From the NCBI GenBank assembly GCA_015661935.1, contig DQVD01000101.1:1-9467 (forward strand): DNA of 9,467 nt. The letters run 5' to 3'. Position 1 is the stretch's first letter; the number at the start of each line of letters is the position of its first letter. The position numbers and the translations under genes were made by a program. The notes below the pieces were generated by a model. That model searched no databases. It had not been told where the DNA came from and saw nothing but the letters and a program-made list of their open reading frames with translations. Shown here one piece after another: positions 1 through 6,479 of the stretch. Source of the stretch: Desulfocapsa sulfexigens. Lineage in GTDB: Bacteria; Desulfobacterota; Desulfobulbia; Desulfobulbales; Desulfocapsaceae.

Positions 1-180
1 AATAATTTCTGCATGACCACTTGGATCATTGGTCCAAATCGGGCAGTTTTCACCTTTTCCTACAATATTGTTATCTAGTGAAATAAGTGCACCGACAGGG
101 ACTTCACCTTTTTGTGCGGCAGATTTCGCAAGAAGGATTGTCTGTTTCATGAAAAAAATATCTATCTCGCGTTGATCCAT
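1..180 (-). CDS. tadA: tRNA-specific adenosine deaminase, N-terminal part (runs off the left edge)
   Basis: The minus strand reads an open frame of 60 residues from an ATG at 180 down to base 1, where it leaves the window. After a short lead it reads AKSAAQKGEVPVGALISLDN (residues 18-37) and then NDPSGHAEII (51-60). This matches the start of TadA: helix 1, the EVPVGA strand, and the zinc-binding and catalytic HAE motif (H57, E59 here). TadA deaminates adenosine to inosine at the tRNA wobble position. The CxxC zinc ligands would lie outside the window. A second ATG at 150 is possible, but the E. coli protein also has about ten residues before this point, so 180 is preferred. Neither start has a clear Shine-Dalgarno. 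The gene is divergent from the activator gene at 325. Another CDA-fold deaminase is possible, but the DPxxHAE spacing favours TadA. Confidence 0.85.
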   Translation of the reverse strand, partial: MDQREIDIFFMKQTILLAKSAAQKGEVPVGALISLDNNIVGKGENCPIWTNDPSGHAEII

Positions 181-253
181 CTGTTCGATATGGTAAAGTA
201 TAGGTTGTTGATTAAACGTGGAATTGTAAATTCTTTATTTGCAATGAAAACTG

Positions 254-295
254 ATTTCACATATGATTTTTGTATATTGGTTACGAATGTGAAAT
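254..295. promoter_or_regulatory. 9-bp perfect inverted repeat in the divergent tadA/activator intergenic region
   Basis: ATTTCACAT at 254-262 is repeated as its exact reverse complement ATGTGAAAT at 287-295, with a 24-base spacer. It lies 29 bases upstream of the activator start in the 144-base region between two divergent genes. A -10-like TATATT (273-278, +) sits in the spacer. The arm spacing is about three helical turns, which would suit a dimeric or tetrameric regulator binding both arms. Autoregulation by the neighbouring activator is one possibility. No sigma-54 promoter of the GG-N10-GC type was found here. Function is inferred. Confidence 0.35.
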
Positions 296-324
296 TACAC
301 GTCAGTTTACATTGAAGGAACAAT

Positions 325-1692
325 ATGTATACAATTTTAGCGTATGCAATTCCAGAAGAAAGTCATACTATTCTCCATCGGACATTGGATGGCAGAGCGA
401 ACATCAGGTTCTGCTCAGGGCAGAATAACCTCCTTTCTGAATTAAAAGGGACAGAATATGACCTTTTGTTTCTTTTTATGGGAAACGGAAATGGTGACAT
501 TATACTGCTTGAAAAAGTCTGTCAGCGTATTCCCCATACTCCAGTTATTATAATTAGTGGAGAAGAGAACCCGGAAGTTGTTGTTCATGCACTTAAAAGC
601 GGAGCATTTGATTATCTTGTGTATCCGGTGTCTGCTTCCCGTTTTGAAGTAGCCACAAACAAAGCATTTGAAAATAAAGCTTTGCGTCATGAAATTGCAT
701 ATCTTCGTCATAAACAGGATATTGTGTATGATTTTGATGATGTGATAGCATTCAGTCCCGGTATGAAGCAGGTTTTAAAGAGTTTGGAAAAATTTGCAAA
801 AACTGATTCCACCCTTCTCATTACCGGGGCCACAGGAACCGGGAAAAGTTTTCTATCGGGTACCGTTCATTATAATAGTCCTCGAAAACAGAAACCATTT
901 ATAAAGATCAATTGTGCCAATATCCCTGAGGATCTTCTGGAGTCGGAGTTGTTTGGTCATGAAAAAGGAGCGTTTACCAGCGCTGAAAAACTTCGTATTG
1001 GTCGTTTTGAGCAGGCCAGCGGTGGAACTCTGTTCCTTGATGAAATTGGTGAAATAAGCCTTGGACTCCAGACAAAACTGCTTCGAGTACTTGAGGAGAA
1101 ATGCTTTGAACGGGTTGGTGGTAATAAAACCATCTTTGCCGATGTTCGTGTTATTGCAGCGACGAACAAGGATCTTCCCGAACAGATTGAAAAGGGGAAG
1201 TTCAGGGAAGACCTCTATTATCGGATTAATGTTTTACCCATTCGCCTGCCGGCTTTAAGAGAACGGCGTCAATGTTTGTTGCCGCTTGCGCAGTTTTACC
1301 TTAATAAATATGCTACATCCCTTGGAAGCAATGTCCATGGTTTTACGGACAAGGCACTGGAACAGATTCAGAGCTACAGTTGGCCTGGAAATATCAGGCA
1401 ACTGGCAAACACCATCGAACGTGCTGTGATCCTGGAGGATGATGATTTGATTGATACTTACAATCTCTCATTACCTGTTGAAAAGAGTGTGAGAACTGGT
1501 CTTGGAGCGCAAAGCCCGGGAATGAATGGGTCACTTGTTTGCCAGGAGAAAGAGCTTATTTTAAATGCCCTGGAGGAGTGTCTTTGGGTGCAGAAACATG
1601 CTGCAGAAAAGCTGGGTGTAAGTCCAAGGGCATTAAATTATAAGGTTAAAAAGTTTGGGATTACGCATCCAAACTGGCGAAAACATCGTTAA
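325..1692 (+). CDS. Sigma-54-dependent transcriptional activator with degenerate receiver domain (NtrC family)
   Basis: This 455-residue protein has the three NtrC-type domains in order: receiver (about 1-125), AAA+ sigma-54 interaction domain (about 138-380) and a C-terminal Fis-type helix-turn-helix (about 407-446). The AAA+ part shows Walker A GATGTGKS (168-175), the GAFTSA loop (215-220), Walker B GGTLFLDE (233-240), sensor I AATN (278-281), an arginine-finger region FREDLYYR (293-300) and the sensor II region WPGNIRQL (353-360). It should therefore hydrolyse ATP to open sigma-54 promoters. The receiver lacks the normal chemistry: the acidic pair after strand 1 is A8-I9, the phospho-acceptor position is F51 and the conserved Lys is Y100. 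It is probably not controlled by aspartyl phosphorylation. AAGGA (315-319) lies 5 bases before the ATG and fixes the start. No histidine kinase is adjacent, and the targets are unknown. Confidence 0.9.
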   Translation: MYTILAYAIPEESHTILHRTLDGRANIRFCSGQNNLLSELKGTEYDLLFLFMGNGNGDIILLEKVCQRIPHTPVIIISGEENPEVVVHALKSGAFDYLVYPVSASRFEVATNKAFENKALRHEIAYLRHKQDIVYDFDDVIAFSPGMKQVLKSLEKFAKTDSTLLITGATGTGKSFLSGTVHYNSPRKQKPFIKINCANIPEDLLESELFGHEKGAFTSAEKLRIGRFEQASGGTLFLDEIGEISLGLQTKLLRVLEEKCFERVGGNKTIFADVRVIAATNKDLPEQIEKGKFREDLYYRINVLPIRLPALRERRQCLLPLAQFYLNKYATSLGSNVHGFTDKALEQIQSYSWPGNIRQLANTIERAVILEDDDLIDTYNLSLPVEKSVRTGLGAQSPGMNGSLVCQEKELILNALEECLWVQKHAAEKLGVSPRALNYKVKKFGITHPNWRKHR

Positions 1693-1704
1693 AAGAAAGT
1701 TGTC

Positions 1705-1732
1705 AGTGTTCAGTTGTTAGTAACTGAACACT
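1705..1732. terminator. Bidirectional intrinsic terminator between convergent genes
   Basis: Arms AGTGTTCAGTT (1705-1715) and AACTGAACACT (1722-1732) form a perfect 11-bp stem with a 6-base loop. The right side is followed by TTCTTTTCTT and the left side is preceded by AAAAGAAAG, so each strand reads stem plus T-rich tail. It lies between the activator stop (1690-1692) and the trpA stop (1743-1745), as expected for a shared terminator of convergent units. Confidence 0.85.
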
Positions 1733-1742
1733 TCTTTTCTTC

Positions 1743-2507
1743 CTACCGCAAAGCAGCAATAAAAGGTCCCACTGCCTCGGCACCTTCAGCTTCAACAAGT
1801 TTTATAGTACGCGATCCGATAACTGCCATATCAGCTTTTCCTTTAAGGGCTTCAATATCCTCTTTGCTCTGAATTCCAAAGCCGACAGCCAATGGGAGCT
1901 TAGTGGCCGCTCGACATCTGGCCAGATATCCATCAAAGTTCTGATCAAATTCCGATTTTTTTCCTGTTACTCCCCGCCGTGCAACACAATAAACAAAACC
2001 ATTTCCGTAGGTTGAGAGTTTTTTCATACGTTCGTCGGTGGAGGTTGGTGTGAAGATAAGAATTGGAGCAATCTGGTATTTGTCGGCAAGTTCCAGAAAT
2101 GATTTACCCATTTCAGGCGGAAGGTCGGGGATAATAAAACCTTTAATGCCGCATTCCTTCGCTCGTTGGAAAAAGTTTTCCTCACCATATTTAAAGATGA
2201 TGTTGTAATAGGTCATAAAGAGAAATGGAATGTCATATTGCCTGGTAATCTCGGCTGCAAAAGTAAAACAATCCGCAACTTTCGTTCCTGTTAACAATGA
2301 ATCCTGATTGGCTTTTAAGATGATCGGACCATCGGCCATGGGTTCAGAAAAAGGGATCTGCATTTCAATACAATCCACTCCGTTTTCGACCATCTGTTTG
2401 ATGACTTCACGGTTTACATCAAGCGAAGGATAACCCAAAACAATGTGGGTCATAAGAAGAATATCTTTGTCTTTTAGTTTGTTTCGTAACTGTTGTTCTA
2501 ACTGCAT
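1743..2507 (-). CDS. trpA: Tryptophan synthase alpha subunit
   Basis: This 254-residue TIM-barrel protein cleaves indole-3-glycerol phosphate to indole and glyceraldehyde-3-phosphate, and passes indole through the tunnel to TrpB. The catalytic pair is present as E48 (CIEMQIPFSEP) and D59 (ADGP), corresponding to E49 and D60 of the Salmonella enzyme. The flexible loop 6 GVTG is at 179-182, and the phosphate-binding strands are GFGIQS (209-214) and IGSRTIKL (230-237). One departure is SEP where the classic enzyme has SDP (E55 for D56). It is slightly shorter than the 268-residue enteric protein. AGGA (2515-2518) lies 7 bases before the ATG. It follows trpB by 60 bases on the same strand and almost certainly shares its transcript. 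No other trp genes are in the window. Confidence 0.95.
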   Translation of the reverse strand: MQLEQQLRNKLKDKDILLMTHIVLGYPSLDVNREVIKQMVENGVDCIEMQIPFSEPMADGPIILKANQDSLLTGTKVADCFTFAAEITRQYDIPFLFMTYYNIIFKYGEENFFQRAKECGIKGFIIPDLPPEMGKSFLELADKYQIAPILIFTPTSTDERMKKLSTYGNGFVYCVARRGVTGKKSEFDQNFDGYLARCRAATKLPLAVGFGIQSKEDIEALKGKADMAVIGSRTIKLVEAEGAEAVGPFIAALR

Positions 2508-2567
2508 ATTTCAATCCTGGTTTCAGGTTGTTCAGGTAAATAGACTTAAATAATAAAAGGCTGAAGG

Positions 2568-3800
2568 CTAGCTGTTACTGTATTCTATGCCGCGATCAAT
2601 AATAAACTTTTTCCATGATGGATCTTCAAAGGCGTGGGCAATGGTAAAAATATCTTTATCACCGCGACCGGATTGGTTAATGATGATTGCTTCATCCTTT
2701 GCAAGCTTTCCAGCTTCTTTAAATGCTCCGACAAAGGCATGTGATGATTCCAGTGCAGGAATAATACCTTCCTGCTTCATGGTGAGCTCGAGTGCCTGCA
2801 TGACTTCCGTGTCAGTTGCTGATTCAAAGCGCACTTGTTTTTTATCCCACAGATCACTCAAAATTGGAGAAACACCGACGTAATCCAAGCCAGCAGCAAC
2901 GGAATGAGTATGTTTCATTTGTCCATCATCGTCCTGTAAAAACATGGTTTTATACCCTTGTGCAACACCTGGTGTTGCATCGGGGCTTGAAAGGCGAATG
3001 GCATGGGCTCCGGAGTCTGCACCGTGTCCTCCTGCTTCCACACCAATAAGCTCAACATCAGGCTCATCAAGGAATCGTTTAAATATTCCCATGGCATTTG
3101 AGCCTCCCCCAACACAGGCATAAACACGGGCCGGCATTTTTCCATGATACTCCATGATTTGTTCAGCAGCTTCAATGCCGATGATTGATTGAAACCAGGC
3201 AACCATTTCAGGAAAAGGGGCAGGGCCACATGCGGTTCCAAATACATAATGGGTGTCATCCACATTAGTGACCCAGTCACGAAAAGCTTCATTAATGGCA
3301 TCTTTCAGGGTACGGGAGCCATCTTTAACCGTTACCACGGTGGCACCCATTTTCTCCATCCAGAATACATTTGGGCGTTGCCGAAGTACATCTTCTTCGC
3401 CCATATAAATGGTGCAGTCAAGGCCGAATTTCGCAGCCATGGTGGCTGTTGCCATACCATGCTGTCCAGCACCTGTTTCTGCTATTACCCGTTTTTTTCC
3501 CATACGTTTAACAAGTAAACCCTGGCCCATAACATTATTGGCCTTGTGTGCCCCTGTATGATTAAGATCTTCACGTTTTATATAGATTTTTGCACCACCA
3601 AAATGACGAGTGAGATTGTCTGCATAGGTGAGTGGGGTCGGGCGGCAGGAGTATGTTGACATGAGTGTTAAATACTCTTGCCAAAACGCAGGATCCTTCC
3701 GACAACGCGAGTATTCTTCCTTTAGTTCCTCAAAAGTTTGATACAGTACTTCGGGGATATAAGCTCCACCCCAGTTTCCAAAAAAGCCATTTTGATCCAT
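2568..3800 (-). CDS. trpB: Tryptophan synthase beta subunit
   Basis: This 410-residue PLP enzyme condenses indole with serine to give tryptophan, as the partner of TrpA. PLP lysine K86 lies in HTGAHKANN (81-89), followed by catalytic E108 in AETGAGQHG, the phosphate-binding GGGSN (231-235), D306 in AGLDY and S377 in SGRGDKD. These match K87, E109, D305 and S377 of the Salmonella enzyme. The frame stays open 11 codons further upstream to an ATG at 3833. The start at 3800 is chosen because GGAG (3808-3811) sits 7 bases before it and because the homologous sequence begins here (MDQNGFFGNWGGAYIPE). The 140-160 region and GPAPFP (192-197) are closer to the E. coli type than to the Bacillus type. 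It is first gene of a trpBA pair and divergent from fliW. Confidence 0.95.
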   Translation of the reverse strand: MDQNGFFGNWGGAYIPEVLYQTFEELKEEYSRCRKDPAFWQEYLTLMSTYSCRPTPLTYADNLTRHFGGAKIYIKREDLNHTGAHKANNVMGQGLLVKRMGKKRVIAETGAGQHGMATATMAAKFGLDCTIYMGEEDVLRQRPNVFWMEKMGATVVTVKDGSRTLKDAINEAFRDWVTNVDDTHYVFGTACGPAPFPEMVAWFQSIIGIEAAEQIMEYHGKMPARVYACVGGGSNAMGIFKRFLDEPDVELIGVEAGGHGADSGAHAIRLSSPDATPGVAQGYKTMFLQDDDGQMKHTHSVAAGLDYVGVSPILSDLWDKKQVRFESATDTEVMQALELTMKQEGIIPALESSHAFVGAFKEAGKLAKDEAIIINQSGRGDKDIFTIAHAFEDPSWKKFIIDRGIEYSNS

Positions 3801-3850
3801 GCGATAACTCCAATATGAAAAGAGACAAAACATAAGTCTAACAAAAAAAT

Positions 3851-3879
3851 ACCATACTGCCGATATGTACAGTATCCAA
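3851..3879 (-). promoter_or_regulatory. Predicted trpB promoter overlapping a TACTG-N10-CAGTA dyad
   Basis: On the minus strand TTGGAT (3874-3879) and TATGGT (3851-3856) form a weak -35/-10 pair with an ideal 17-base spacer. The dyad ATACTG-N10-CAGTAT (3854-3875) covers the spacer and parts of both boxes, which is the geometry of a repressor operator. The half-site pattern CTG-N10-CAG resembles the gammaproteobacterial LexA box, with CTGC in place of CTGT on one side. It does not resemble the CTAG-cored TrpR operator. Both promoter and operator are inferences from sequence. Confidence 0.4.
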
Positions 3880-3913
3880 TATTTTTTTTAATAATTACAA
3901 TCAGGGAGCGATT

Positions 3914-4333
3914 ATGAGTATGCAAAGCAGAGTGACGCAACAACCATCAATTCAATCAGAAAAGATATTTACATTTCCCAAAGGTATTCCCGGATTTGAA
4001 GAATACACTACTTTTAAGATTTTTCACAAGGATGATGGTGAAGTTTCAGCCTATTGGCTGGAATCCTGTGAGGCACCTGTTATTACATTTACACTTGTTG
4101 ATCCCACGGCATATGATTTAAACTATGATATTTTTTTGGATGACACTGAGCAGGAGACAATTAAAGCGGATAACCCATTGGATATCGGCGTTTTTCTCAT
4201 TCTGAAAAAAGAAGAACAGCAGAGTACCATGCAACTCAGTGCAAATATTGGCGGTCCTCTGGTTATTAATGTTCAAAAACAGCTTGGTTTGCAAAAGGTG
4301 TTAAAAAGGCAGATAAGTGAAACCGAACATTAA
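3914..4333 (+). CDS. fliW: Flagellar assembly factor FliW (CsrA antagonist family)
   Basis: This 139-residue protein is recognised by the family opening FPKGIPGFEE (21-30), the central VITFTLVDP (56-64) and the C-terminal PLVINVQKQLG (115-125). FliW is a small cytoplasmic protein that binds CsrA and, in partner-switch fashion, flagellin. It thereby relieves CsrA repression of flagellin translation when flagellin is being secreted. Length fits the family. AGGGAG (3903-3908) lies 5 bases before the ATG at 3914; a second ATG at 3920 would leave a longer gap. No csrA, flagellin or hook gene is in the window, although fliW often lies next to csrA. Its 3' end is only 3 bases from the stop of the convergent gene at 4337. 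It could be a second FliW paralogue with another partner. Confidence 0.85.
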   Translation: MSMQSRVTQQPSIQSEKIFTFPKGIPGFEEYTTFKIFHKDDGEVSAYWLESCEAPVITFTLVDPTAYDLNYDIFLDDTEQETIKADNPLDIGVFLILKKEEQQSTMQLSANIGGPLVINVQKQLGLQKVLKRQISETEH

Positions 4334-4336
4334 TTA

Positions 4337-5965
4337 TTATAGCCTTGCTTTCTCAAGCTGCTGTCTGCAAACAGCTGCAAAATCTTCGGGGTAGTGACCA
4401 TTAATATATCGTAGCTGCGCTTCACTGAATGCTCCAGGAGATTCGGGGAGACGTGGTAGAAAGCTGTATAAGAGGTGCTGTCCATCTTCCCCTGAGATGC
4501 CTATTCGTTTGGGGTATTCAATGGAGGTGACCATTTTGGCAGCTAGTCCGGCAAGAGCTTTTTGAGCACGAAATATCCCTTTGTTTAGTGATATTCTGGA
4601 AGCAGTATCCGCTTCCAGAATATTGCCTATCGTTTTTCCGTTTTGGTTTTGTAATGCCATAAGCTGGAGTTCCCACTGTGAAGTTTGTGCTTTGGGAACA
4701 AAAAGCATGGCATGGTCATCTTCCCATACTATCAGGTTTGCATCCAGATCGTTTCTGCCATCCATACGTTCATTGTTTCTGATACAAGCAAGATAGTCCG
4801 CAAAGAATGAACTCTTGTGTTCACTCTGATATATCCGCATTACTTCAGCCACCATATCACCACAGCCAAATGATGCCATGTCGCCAATTTTAATAAGCGG
4901 ATCACCGGAAAAGCATTCAACACTCTCAGGAAGCATGGCGTATTGTTGGTGGATCTGTTGGTGGGAGGCATGGAGTCGATAATTTGTCGGCGCATAATCA
5001 AAGCCAAAATTCCATCCCCATAAGGTGGCTGTGAAAGGAGGAGTGTTTCCGACTTCGATCTTTTTGATAATTTTGTTTCTCAGTGTTTCGAGTGAGTCTT
5101 CAGAAAAGATCTTCTGTTCTTTATCAATCTCAATGCCAAGCTGGATGGCTAACCGAATAAAGCTGCGTTGGTAATAGAGATGTCGGAGTCCTGTCATATC
5201 TGTTTCCGATAAACTGTCTATGGAATAGCGAATGGCATCGTCAGCCATATTCGCAGCGTAATGGCCTCCTGCGATATAAGAGTTGCGTCGAAGATATTCA
5301 AAGACGTGGGTTTTACCGTTCTTTTCAAATTCACCTACTATTTCACTTCCACCTTGTGCTCCAGGACGTAAAACCATTACAAGTTTATAGCTATCAGGGA
5401 GTGCAGGATTATTGGCAACAGCTTCAAACAAGGCATGGTCAGTTATTACAGCACGTATTTGTCCCCGGTTATTCTCTTTGTATTCAAGTCCCGTTGGAGT
5501 TCCATTGGAATCTTTTTGAATATGGCAACAGATTTCAGCTAATTTGATCAGGTCAGCAGGGTCAGTTGATGTGGTAGCGAGTGTGAGAAGCAGGGGAGGG
5601 GGAAGCTTTTCAAGCAGAGCAGAAGAGGCCTGTTTGGTTTCCAGAAGCTTAGAAAAAGAAAGCGAAATCTGTGCCGGGAGATGTATACGGTCAGTATTAT
5701 TGGCACTGTTATCAGCCCACTCCTTATCTATAAAGGTGGAGCCTCGAAATGAAAAAGGATTAGGAATTTCAAAAATCCAGTCTGCCCCGTCTACTTGCAC
5801 ATTCGTTTCTGGAAAATTTGCCTTATTTGTATACGATCTTCCTGAATCAAAGGAACCTAGCGATTCGATTTTATCGTGGCATCGCAAATTTTGGACATTG
5901 TAGGTTGGTTTATGGATTCCGTAGAAGAATCGTCTTTTTGGGCTAACGCAGCTTCTGATAGTCAT
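4337..5965 (-). CDS. Uncharacterised 542-residue protein, possibly HIT/GalT-like
   Basis: I do not recognise this protein with confidence. It is soluble by inspection, with no signal peptide and no membrane segments. The most conserved-looking blocks are a histidine/glutamine cluster HASHQQIHQQYAMLP (332-346), a segment EDDHAMLFVPKAQTSQWELQ (415-434) and a C-terminal block FLPRLPESPGAFSEAQLRY (502-520). The His cluster followed by a strand ending in P and then xWE resembles the layout of galactose-1-phosphate uridylyltransferase and Ap4A phosphorylase in the HIT superfamily. The canonical HxHxQ signature is not intact, so this is a weak lead. The start at 5965 has only a poor SD (AGAAG, 5972-5976) and the first 30 residues look unlike the rest. 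The next Met is at 197, so a non-ATG start is possible. It stands alone on its strand, convergent with fliW. Confidence 0.8.
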   Translation of the reverse strand: MTIRSCVSPKRRFFYGIHKPTYNVQNLRCHDKIESLGSFDSGRSYTNKANFPETNVQVDGADWIFEIPNPFSFRGSTFIDKEWADNSANNTDRIHLPAQISLSFSKLLETKQASSALLEKLPPPLLLTLATTSTDPADLIKLAEICCHIQKDSNGTPTGLEYKENNRGQIRAVITDHALFEAVANNPALPDSYKLVMVLRPGAQGGSEIVGEFEKNGKTHVFEYLRRNSYIAGGHYAANMADDAIRYSIDSLSETDMTGLRHLYYQRSFIRLAIQLGIEIDKEQKIFSEDSLETLRNKIIKKIEVGNTPPFTATLWGWNFGFDYAPTNYRLHASHQQIHQQYAMLPESVECFSGDPLIKIGDMASFGCGDMVAEVMRIYQSEHKSSFFADYLACIRNNERMDGRNDLDANLIVWEDDHAMLFVPKAQTSQWELQLMALQNQNGKTIGNILEADTASRISLNKGIFRAQKALAGLAAKMVTSIEYPKRIGISGEDGQHLLYSFLPRLPESPGAFSEAQLRYINGHYPEDFAAVCRQQLEKARL

Positions 5966-6112
5966 GATTGTCTTCTGAGTAGATGGATGAAAATTATTTT
6001 GTAGTCAAGAATAATACAGGAAAAATATGATTTTTACGATGACATTTGGATTCAGAAAAAGAAGTGAATTAAAAAGAACGTAACTATCTCTTATTTCTTT
6101 CCATCTCCCTTA
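5966..6112. other. Non-coding upstream part of a 514-base gene-free gap
   Basis: This is the left part of the gap between the gene starting at 5965 and rsmI. It is AT-rich with frequent stops in all frames. The minus strand carries a TTGACT hexamer (6003-6008) upstream of the 5965 start, but no good -10 lies at the proper distance. No RNA gene, repeat or kinase-like coding remnant was seen here. Confidence 0.5.
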
Positions 6113-6463
6113 GACTGTGCTGAAAGTATCAGAATGAACATAAACGTATTTGAAGATTTCTGGTTATAACGCTTTCTGTTGATACCCTGATGTACCATGG
6201 TATAGAGGCCGACACCAATAAATTCATCAACCAGATATCATCATAGCGCCTGTTATTAAAACGTTCGGCAGGAGATATCTGCCCAGCATGTTTTTTAATC
6301 GTTGTGGGGTAAGAATGGATAAAGATGCAAAAATAGTTGTGGTAAGTGGCTATGCCACTGCTCAGGTCATGGAAAATTTTGAAGATTACGGTTTTAAGGT
6401 AACACTAACAAAGCTCTTTGGACTTTAGAACTAAGCCGCATAATAAAGAACGTTCCTGGCTGA
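6113..6463 (+). pseudogene. Decayed response-regulator receiver domain
   Basis: A receiver domain can be read across stops and shifts. From 6113 the frame reads LDCAESIRMNI-like sequence. A shifted frame then gives YLKISGYNAFC up to about 6179, and after two in-frame stops IHQPDIII (6222-6245). From 6315 it reads MDKDAKIVVVSGYATAQVME and then NFEDYGFKVTLTKLFGL, ending at TAG 6426-6428. In the neighbouring frame 6425-6463 reads LELSRIIKNVPG and a stop, which is the expected last helix. A single-base shift near 6424 thus explains the premature stop. The span is 117 codons, about the length of one receiver. The VSGYA and YGF features resemble C-terminal receivers of hybrid histidine kinases. The phospho-acceptor strand is PDIIIAP, with Ala where Leu-Asp would follow. 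The part from 6222 on is well supported; the part before it is tentative. No kinase sequence lies upstream. Confidence 0.7.
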
Positions 6464-6479
6464 TTATAAAAAAAGCAGA

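Noticed and set aside
112..315. 67-codon open frame on the plus strand
   Set aside because: It overlaps the tadA frame on the other strand, its protein has no recognisable motif, and its 3' part lies in the regulatory region of the activator.
2915..3301. 128-codon open frame inside trpB
   Set aside because: It is an out-of-frame shadow of trpB with no motif and no ribosome-binding site of note.
3801..3833. Longer N-terminus of trpB from an ATG at 3833
   Set aside because: The GGAG at 3808-3811 would lie inside the coding sequence, and the extra residues do not look like TrpB.
4351..4378. GCTGT...ACAGC inverted repeat near the end of the 4337-5965 gene as a terminator for fliW
   Set aside because: The arms are only 5 bp, there is no T run, and it lies inside the coding region of the convergent gene.
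5980..6008. TTGACT with a -10 seventeen bases on, as promoter of the 5965 gene
   Set aside because: The -35 is good, but the hexamer at the -10 position matches only 2 of 6, and transcription would start at the ribosome-binding site.
6258..6274. GGCAG...CTGCC hairpin followed by a T run, as a terminator
   Set aside because: The stem is only 5 bp and the T run starts 7 bases after it. The sequence is better explained as part of the decayed receiver.
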